NCBI GenBank assembly: GCA_032622095.1 | Contig: CP136065.1 | Location: forward strand, 20,262,134 to 20,326,133 | Direction: 5' to 3' | Origin: Siphonodentalium dalli | Taxonomy: Eukaryota; Mollusca; Scaphopoda; Gadilida; Siphonodentaliidae | Length of the DNA stretch: 64,000 nt | Shown here: positions 56,611 through 64,000 of the stretch, in pieces | Layout: the number at the start of each line of letters is the position of its first letter | Numbering within the stretch: the first letter of the stretch is position 1 | The notes under the pieces: generated by a model | Databases searched by the model: none | Told to the model about the DNA's origin: nothing | What the model saw: only the letters and a program-made list of their open reading frames with translations | Made by a program: the position numbers and the translations under genes

Positions 56611-58482
56611 GACGAAACGGGCGGCCATGTATTCGTAATGCAAAAATAGGCCGTCATATTTTTTGATCAAAACTCACTTATTTGACTTTTCCTCGGGTTG
56701 GTATTTGTTCGGGGTAATATAGTGATGTATACCCGACAATTGCTTTATAATTTCAACAAATGGGACCTTGTTGTTTTCTCACTATTTATGGAAATCGGGA
56801 AGCACCGGGTTGATTTATTTTATGTGCATCGAAATTTGGGGTGTTTTATAATTGAATATATTTGACTTTCCCGAACTTTTCCAGGGTTTGGATAATTGTG
56901 GAGGGGTGCATTGATATATGATTAAAGGCATAATAATCATATATCATGGGAAGTTACCACTTTTATGTGAAAAATCGCTATTTGTGATAACCGGGGTCGC
57001 AGGCCAAAAAGCTTCCGACATTGCCGGAGGCGCACTCGCTTCAATGTTAAATACATAAGCGACCTCAAAACTTCCAAATAAATGCTTCTAAATGTGCCCT
57101 GATATGATCTAAATGTGAGGGAATATAATTTGGGTTAATATAATATGTATAGCTTATTGGAATGATATTTGTGTGATGATATCTGTGCTTCGCACATTTA
57201 CTTTTGTTGTCAAGATGATTTTGTCTGCTTAACAATGTAAACAGGAAGTGGCTTTTAGTCGGGACTTGCAGCTTGTTGCCGGGTCGTGTATAAATCTTGT
57301 GCATATGAATCCTGTGCTCGTCACAATGTGACCTGTTGGGTAATTGTTGATGGACACACATACACATACCGACAGAGGACGCCAACCCATGACATTAGCT
57401 CAAACTTGACTTTGTCAACTACAGTAATGCCCTAATTAATCAACTCCAAAACCACAGCAGAATTATATAATATTAAACCACAGTCGCCATATTTTCTATT
57501 GTTCTCCCTTGCACAATATCCAGCCGATTACCCGCTGATAACAATAACTGTGCATTATTTGAACAATAACTGTGGATTATTCCCCAGCTATTATCATAAC
57601 AATCACAAATCATTGCTTGGTGTGTTCTCCACTTGCTGACACACCGGAATGTCAAATTGGTGTGACTAATCAATACAACGAGATACTGAACAGTGTTATG
57701 TGATTACAATGATCATAGGGATAATAAGAAAAGACGGTGGGTGGAATTTGTGTAATAACAACAATTTTACATCAAAGTTAGACTACTCGGACTAGAACAA
57801 ATATATATCACCCCTGGCCAAGTGGTCCTGCTAATCTGCTATGATGCCGTTGGGTCCTGCTGAATTGCTCTGATGATGTTAGGCAAACTGATGCTGTTAA
57901 CTAATAGTACCGTTAATTTTTTTTTTAATTTGTCTTTTCGCGGTGTTGCAATAATCTGTATATATCCAGGAAAGGCCATTATGCATATCAAAGATCCAAA
58001 AACATATTTATTTTGGAATACTGGTTGAATTAGTTGTTGAGAATTGACTATATTGTCGTCAAGACGTACGATGGTGTACGTAAACAAGAGCTTGTTCGTG
58101 TTACATAAGTTGTGCTTCTGTTTACATAACACAGCTCAATTATATTGGTTAATCACAGAAAATTATATAAACGCTCTTTATTATTTCCATATCAGGAAAA
58201 CAGTAATAAATAACGCTCTTTAAGTTTACCATATCCGGATATAAACAAAAGCCAGGAAACGTTTTTTTTTTGCTTTTGTTTACATACCAAAGGGGGGGGG
58301 GGGTTGACAATAACATACTGCTTATAGTGGAGCGGACGGGACCAATTTCAGAAAGTTTAGTCCATCGGCACCACACACAGGCTTGTGATACATCATTTTG
58401 AAGGTTATGACATCCCGCATCGGATAGGACCAGGTGTGAAATATACAAATGATGCAAAAGATGATTTTTAGCTGATTAAGTG
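56611..58482. other. AT-rich non-coding DNA with a G12 run
   Basis: No gene was recognised. Minus-strand frames at 57065-57385, 57839-58132 and 58149-58457 (97-106 codons) have no motif I know and no supporting signals. A G12 homopolymer lies at 58292-58303. A MITE fragment is listed separately. Confidence 0.45.
57420..57466 (+). mobile_element. Left-end fragment of the CAGTAATKCCC palindromic MITE
   Basis: TACAGTAATGCCCTAATTAA then TCAACTCC and ACCACAGCAGAATTAT match the first 45 bases of the 43151 element, after which similarity stops. Confidence 0.7.
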
Positions 58483-59560
58483 CCAAAATTCAGCAAAAAT
58501 CCCTGTTTTTGTAAAATTCGGCAAAATGAGAAATAAAAGTATAGAAACGCGAACATTTTGCGCTAAAATATTGTAGTCTACATATCTCTAGATATTTACT
58601 ATGATAATAGTACGATTTCTCTGATATAACGAAGATTTGTTTTAGATTTATTGTAAAAATAGACAAAACAGCGCAATTTTTCTATTTTTTTGCCTCACTT
58701 AATGGGCGATAGATCAATATTTTTCTGACCGGGGATATCGTTTATAGTCTAGAAAAGTGCGTATATATATACCGCATACGACAGTATGCTGAATGTGTCA
58801 TCATATTTAACATGTGATGTGTTATGTAAGATTATTTCAACCTCACCCCAAAATTCAGCAAAAAGTCACTGTTTTAGGGAAATTCGGCACAAATGAACAC
58901 AAAAGAACAGGTATTCGGGATATGTTTGTGCTACGATATAGCAGGTTACACACTTATAAATTCAAAGTAATGCAATGCCACGATTGCGGTGATAGATGTA
59001 AAAATTTCTTAAATTTACGTGGAAAATAGACAATAAATTCAGTTGTTTCGCCCCTCATAATAGGCGATTATTCAGTATTGCTTTGAATGGAGATCCCGTA
59101 TATAATATAGAAACTTGTGGAAATATATACTGCATATGATTGTAGGATAAGGATGTCATTCTTTGCTATAGATGTTATGTTATGTGTGGTAGATTGTGTC
59201 ACCCCCACCCCAAAATTCAGAAGAAACAAAATCAGTTTTAGAAATTTCGGTATGGCAGAATACAAAAGTAAACTCCGATTATTTTTGTGCTATTATATTG
59301 AAGTGTACCCACTTCGAGATATACATTATGATAACGTCATGGTATAATTTACAGATGGCAACATTTCGGAGTTTTCTGATGAAAGTAGACTGAAAATCGT
59401 GAAATATAAACTTGTTTTGCCCCTCTATATACATGGGTGATAATTCAATTCCATTTTGAACAATAATCCAGGACAAACTCTCAAGAATTGACGGGACACA
59501 TAATGCATATGAATGTTTTCGGATTGTATCATCTTCTGTCGCATTTGTTTGGTTGCGGTA
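58470..59560. repeat. Three diverged tandem copies of a unit of about 363 bp
   Basis: CCAAAATTCAG begins at 58483, 58848 and 59210, spacings of 365 and 362 bp. Each is followed by a TTTTAG/TTTTTG..AAATTCGGCA(A/C)A-like phrase, a TTTGTGCTA(C/T)-like phrase, a GATATA.. stretch, GTAGACTGAAAAT / AAAATAGACAAAA-like blocks and TTGCC(C)CTC..AT..GGCGAT. The copies are strongly diverged, and open frames do not line up between them, so this is not coding. The element type is unknown. Confidence 0.7.
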
Positions 59561-59770
59561 TTGCACCCATCGCCACAACAATACAATACATTGCAAGATG
59601 AGACAAACACGGAATATTCCTATACACATTTATGCATTATACACATATCTTATCAAGCTGAGGCTTTTGATAGTTACTTGAGTTGAAGAAATTACATCAT
59701 TGTATATGTTTACTTCGCATAATATAGCTTCGCAGTTGTATAAGATTATACGTATTGGGAGGTTTAGTGA

Positions 59771-60095
59771 TTGTTAATAACCAGGTTCAGCCACAGTACA
59801 TGTAACTTGTAACTTGTGTTGCCATTACCAACGGAATCACCTGACTCGCATGACCGCACAACATCAAACAACCGTTTAGACGTTTTGTGTCAAATATGCA
59901 GCATTGCGAAATGTGTATATCAGAGGGGTGTCCAATCTTTATATCACTCGACGAACCTGTGCTTAGTGAACTTTTGTTAAATTCTTCAGCAGCGGTGACC
60001 ACGCCGTTACTTTTCCCAAATGGGTCGTTGGTATGACTTCCTTTACACCGTAGGTCGTCTGCAACCTGGAACCGATGGAAGCCAAAGTTTGTTTG
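59771..60095 (+). repeat. Left arm of a large inverted repeat
   Basis: TTGTTAATAACCAGGT(T/C)CAG through CAAACAACCGTTTAGACGTT to GCCAAAGTTTGTTT reappears as the reverse complement at 63655-63994 with perhaps 8-10% difference. The arms are about 330 bp and face inward around 3.56 kb. Inside the arm a minus-strand frame (59787-60194) is shared with the right arm, but most differences between arms change amino acids, so it does not look like a conserved coding exon. Confidence 0.9.
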
Positions 60096-61786
60096 TATCT
60101 GGGTGCAGAAATGTTTTCCAATGCGGTCGCATAGCCTACTATTCTTCGATACACATAGAGGGTTTTTAGCGACCAATGGGCATGAACTACCCACGAGACG
60201 ACACAGCCATTAAGGTGAGCTCGCGATCTCACGACATCTATTCGTGGCTCAACCCTGCAAGTTGGGCCAAGGGGTCGTGTTTGGAATGAACCTGCCGCCA
60301 CCCGGGACTTGATGCCCCCCCCATAGCTGCCACTTCCCTTTAATCATATAATAGAATATTTGTTTTACATCAACGGTACTGTACAACCAGTATACATACT
60401 GTATTTCTGTGGCTCTCCTATCTGGGAGTCATCATCCACGACTTTGCCCTATTGGGGATCTTCCCACAGTATTTGGGGTTTTAATGCGTCACGATCTTCT
60501 TGGTCACAGCCATAAAATCGAGCATTGTCATCAACATTGCGATGTTCTTTAATTCTATATATCGTCCTTGAATCCCCCTTGGGGTACCATGGTGCCGTTT
60601 TTGGGTTGGGCCATATTTCATGGAATATCATGACGAACAGATGCCGTAATATCTCCAAGGCCTTGGTCATTACATGTCGAATTTCTCTGACCATGTATGT
60701 CTGCCAATGTGTCAGGAAGAATATATTTCTCCTGTGCATTTGGTTTCACTTCAGGATAGGGTGGTTTTGGTTCAGCTCTTTGAAACTCATCCCCATTGTT
60801 TATGGTAGCAGAAACTACTGCTGTATTGCCATGTGTTCATAGAAACCCATATTAGGTTCGTTAAGCTTTCTGTGAATTTCCAGACCTTCCAGGAGTCACA
60901 TATGGCATACTCTGCCAATACATGTGTTCTCTACCATAGCTGGTGCCTGATCCGTGCTGCTTGTCGCGGTATAAGTGGGCTCGTGATCCTCAGTGTCGAT
61001 AGTTCCAATCCCTTCTGGGGAATTTGTGTTGATGTGCTCTGACAAGTGACGAGAAGATACTATCTCTGGCAGAGTTTCCGATGAGTTAGATGATACAACT
61101 CGGTATGCCTTATTCGTTTCGTTGGACTCAATGATCAGCAGCTCGTGTCATTTATGTAACATATGGTGTTTATCTTCCGATAAGTAGCTGTTGCTCCAGT
61201 ACCAATCAGAAACCTCACTGGCTGCCCATAGAAACTGCAATCTAAATACAGCCCCCCCCCCCATCTTCAGAAGAGCTGAATCTAACAAACTCATTGGAGT
61301 TACGATGTCCACTTGTGTTCTGCTCGTCTCCCCTACCATAATAGGCAATTATGACACATGTCGCGTAGATTGTGAGAAGTTCTGCATCTGGTGCGTTCTT
61401 TGTATTCGTTTGTGTTATAATCAGGATTAACATTATAATTATGTCTCCATTGTCTATCGTCACGACAGTCCCCCCAGGACTCATTTGTGTTACTCTTTTT
61501 CTGCTTGTTTTGGTTCTCCAAGTTTGTCATTCTTTGTTAATCTCCCCTTTACACATCTTCACATCAGTCAATATTTGTTTTATCTCCTTCATCTCAGAGA
61601 TGGACTTTAATGTCTGGGACGGCTGTGAGCTATTTTGAGTTTTCCCATTAGAACCAGTTTGGGGCTTCAGTTCATCTCTTAACTTTTTGTGTTCTTCAAA
61701 CTCTATATTTACGTGCGCTCGCGCTACAGTATGGCGATCAGACAGATTCGTAGCTTGGTAGCTTGGTAGCTTGGTGTCACACTCCA
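60096..61786. other. Interior of the inverted-repeat structure, no gene recognised
   Basis: On the minus strand several frames follow one another (about 61787-61527, 61484-61242, 60739-60449) and read as ordinary-composition peptides such as TVARAHVNIEFEEHKKLRDE and IRHVMTKALEILRHLFVMIF. They are separated by stops and frame changes, and I recognise no domain. They could be a decayed protein of the element that carried the arms. A tract of C9-10 occurs near 61251. Confidence 0.4.
61751..61775. repeat. Short tandem repeat TAGCTTGG x3
   Basis: TAGCTTGG is repeated three times in direct order, just upstream of a CRE-like palindrome. Confidence 0.85.
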
Positions 61787-61794
61787 TGACGTCA
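61787..61794. promoter_or_regulatory. CRE-like palindrome TGACGTCA
   Basis: A perfect CREB/ATF consensus octamer, with ACGACGTAAAAC ten bases later. On the minus strand it directly precedes an ATG (61787 downward). Function is unproven, since single octamers arise by chance. Confidence 0.3.
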
Positions 61795-62663
61795 CCAAAA
61801 ACGACGTAAAACCTCGTGGCGTTCTGACATTTTTACTGTGCCGCGTTTTTGCTATGTTTATTTTATGTGTTGTTTTCGATTATTTGTTTGTCGCCGATAT
61901 CACCATTTGTCAGGATTCCCTGTTTCTATATTTAAAACTGGCATGCTCGTAGTTGGCCTCGATTTCGATTTTTTCTCCCAGGTCAAAATTCGTCAGAGTT
62001 ATGACAAAAATAGATCGACCTACATTTTCTCCATCAGAAATCTACATCAAAGAGTCTATAGACTCCTTCGGGACCTACATAGACTCCTTCATTTGGGTAT
62101 TTTCACTTATAATTGGGAAGTTTTATCATTTTTGGTTCGTGCGAAGACCTCTTTTTATCGTGCGGGAAAAGAGAGACATTCAAAACGCGATTTCGTTATT
62201 CGACGCAATAGGCTGAATAGCCTAACCTTCAGCAGAGTTCCGGGTCAAATACGACAAATGACGTAACACAAAACAAAACGCATTTGTTAACACAAACACC
62301 GTTTGAAGAGTTTATTATTACATAAAATGATCGTTATTGATTAATTATTGATTAATTATTGATATTTATTGTTGCATATTGGCTGCTATCAATATTTACA
62401 AAAATAGTACTAATTATTTCTTATAATTGCTCCTTTGGTCAACTTTGACTATCGGAAAATGAATATCAAAATATGCCGCTGAAAAAAATGTAATCGATAT
62501 TAAAGTCTCATCCTTTCGGCAACATGGAATTGGTTTTAATTACTTAAATGATTAATATAGTAATTTGCCTTTTATCTGTGATGAAATGAGAAATGGTAAT
62601 TGTCTTTTTTTGCTAACATTAAATAAAATAAATTAAGTAAAATACAGTGAAATTATTTTTTAA
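61795..62663. other. Non-coding interior segment, nothing recognised
   Basis: Overlapping plus-strand frames of 142 codons (61838-62266, MPRFCYVYFMCCFRLFVCRR) and 87 codons (61953-62216) exist, but I recognise neither and they exclude each other. A small duplication, TAGACTCCTTC, occurs twice near 62056-62090. TTATTGATTAA is repeated near 62334-62360. Confidence 0.4.
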
Positions 62664-63260
62664 TTATTGTTTATTACATTTTTGCGCACGTTGGCATCTC
62701 TCTGAGTGCATTCTAGTTTTGCTTTGTGTTGGGTCTGCTTCATTTACTGCCCTAGCATAGAGTTTAGCCCTATGTTTTTCAGACTTGGCAAAAGCCTCCA
62801 ATTCAACTGCATGTCTTATGCCCTCATCAAGAGAGCCCAACCGTGCGTGTTGTACCATGGGCCGTATATCTGGATCATACAACCCACCAATGAATTGGTC
62901 CTTTGCCAAGATGTCTCTCAATTCATGTGTTGCAGTATGATATAACATATTGGTCAGACGTCGATAACTTTCCCCCTGCCCTTCGTCGTCGTGAACGCAA
63001 TTGTACGATCTGATCAGTCTGGTTTTTGGCAGCAAATCGGCCTTTTATCGCCCCAACAATAACGTTGTAGTCTTCTTCTCACCCTGGGAGTAGGTCACCG
63101 AGTGTTCCTTGTGCCAATCCTCTCAAGGATGCGCATAGATAAAGGCCCATGTCATCAGTTTCCAATCCATTTATATTGGAACAAATTTCAAAGTGTGCTT
63201 GGTAATCTAATCATGATCTTGTGACATCATAGCTATCTGGTGTCACAAATTGTTTCCGTT
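62664..63260 (-). pseudogene. Ty3/Gypsy-type retrotransposon Gag remnant
   Basis: Read on the minus strand, the N-terminal part (about 63215-63025) gives LDYQAHFEICSNINGLETDD, then LYLCASLRGLAQGTLGDLL, a stop (TGA near 63080), EEDYNVIVGAIKGRFAAKNQ. After a frameshift near 63010 the remainder (to 62664) gives GESYRRLTNMLYH, HELRDILAKDQFIGGLYDPD and GSLDEGIRHAVELEAFAKSE. This order (W/x-DY-x-x-HFE, L-x-LRG-A, F-x-x-QT, RRL, FI-x-GL-x-D-x-R, A-x-x-LE) is the retrotransposon Gag capsid domain. A second stop (TGA) sits where the Trp before Leu-Asp-Tyr is usual. The expected zinc knuckle (CCHC), protease and reverse transcriptase are not found downstream, so it is a dead fragment. It lies inside the large inverted repeat. 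Confidence 0.8.
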
Positions 63261-63654
63261 TTTCACCGGATTTTCTAGAAAAATTACGCATATGGTGCTA
63301 CAGGTACATCACTATATTATGTGTTCTTTCTATCAGTTGTCGATTTTCAATAGCTGTAGTTACGATTACGGATTCGAGAAACCCAAGTATATGGGCACGC
63401 GTGTTTTGCATGCATTCATCTAGTGTACAACTAACAATATGCATCATGTAAACAACATAATTAAATACAAACATAACTATATCACAATACTGTGTGTGGC
63501 AAGAAGATTGAATACAATGAACGGCACTATTTTCTCCCAAGTGGACTCGCAATCGTCACTTCTGTAAAAATGTGTTTAGACCGTACGAAGCACATACGCC
63601 TACTATAAGATATACTCGTAATTCCTATATGTATAGTACTACTATAATGGTAAA
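63261..63654. other. Non-coding, nothing recognised
   Basis: A minus-strand frame of 84 codons (63298-63552) has no recognisable motif. No repeat or RNA gene seen. Confidence 0.4.
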
Positions 63655-63994
63655 ACAAACAAACTTTGGCTTCCATCGGTTCCAGGTTGCAGACGACCTA
63701 CGGTGTAAAGGAAGTCATACCAACAACCCATTTGGGAAAAGTAACGACGTGGTCACCGCTACTGAAGAATTTAACAAAAGTTCCCTAAGCAGATGTTCGT
63801 CGATTGATATAAAGATTGGACACCCCTCTGATACACATTTCGCAATGCTGCACATTTGACACAAAACGTCTAAACGGTTGTTTGATGGTGTACGTGTAAG
63901 CGGAATGGTCATGTGAGTCAAGTGATTTCGTTGGTAATGGCAACACGTGTTACAAGTTACATGCATGTACTGTGGCTGGACCTGGTTATTAACA
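63655..63994 (-). repeat. Right arm of the large inverted repeat
   Basis: Reverse complement of 59771-60095. Small insertions distinguish it (for example GTACACC(A)TCAAACAACC and CATGCATGTAAC). The arm may continue past the window end, since the last bases TTAACAAACACT still correspond to the outer side of the left arm (TTGTTAA). Confidence 0.9.
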
Positions 63995-64000
63995 AACACT

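Noticed and set aside
59787-60194. Frame shared between the two inverted arms (QTNFGFHRFQVADDLRCKGS) as a conserved exon
   Set aside because: By my reading, five of the six nucleotide differences in the shared frame change the amino acid, and a small indel follows, so there is no sign of purifying selection.
61838-62266. 142-codon plus-strand frame within the inverted-repeat structure
   Set aside because: It overlaps another 87-codon frame on the same strand, is rich in Phe/Arg/Tyr typical of AT-rich chance translation, and has no recognisable domain.

Overview
The window looks like a gene-poor stretch of an animal nuclear genome, most likely a lophotrochozoan and probably a bivalve mollusc (inference). 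The grounds are an AT-rich background with no operon-like genes, a very long satellite with a monomer of about 170 bp, and several non-autonomous repeat classes of a kind I associate with bivalve genomes: elements ending in AGCTCA-type terminal hairpins with GGACGGACGG tracts, elements with CCCCCGCC-type inverted ends, and non-autonomous Helitrons. The species cannot be read from the sequence. No intact host gene could be supported. The only recognisable protein homology is a broken Ty3/Gypsy-type Gag and a short broken LINE reverse transcriptase. Almost every open frame longer than 60 codons is a by-product of a tandem repeat.

Layout: 1-3.6 kb is AT-rich DNA with old diverged repeats. 3.57-6.33 kb is a tandem array of units of about 500 bp. 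It is cut off abruptly by 25.7 kb (6334-32051) of a 173-bp satellite, about 149 monomers, with subtypes in recurring order and long block duplications. At 32.6-34.6 kb lies a transposon-like element built of 164/154-bp internal units. 34.6-54 kb is a graveyard of fold-back and terminal-inverted-repeat elements. Its main family is TTAA-bounded and carries a 69-bp near-perfect hairpin, usually twice. A member starting at 38398 holds about 45 copies of an 83-bp unit that corresponds to one hairpin plus the inter-hairpin spacer, so the array appears to have grown inside the element. Other fold-backs here include a 216-bp mariner-like palindrome, an element with a minisatellite in one arm, a GAGGTCCCC hairpin and two head-to-tail Helitron-like elements (46665-47695).

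54-64 kb holds a 34-copy 30-bp minisatellite, a CCCCCGCC-ended element, a reverse-oriented relative of the 32.6-kb element, a tRNA-like segment followed by a duplicated three-hairpin module, one weak candidate first exon with promoter-like signals (56.3-56.6 kb), a 363-bp unit repeated three times, and a 4.2-kb structure bounded by inverted arms of about 330 bp that encloses the Gag remnant.

No genes work together here. The connecting theme is repeat biology: inverted-repeat transposons acquiring internal tandem repeats, and a satellite with higher-order structure. All coordinates and copy numbers were obtained by reading and subtraction, not by an alignment program, so unit counts may be off by one or two and element edges by a few bases.
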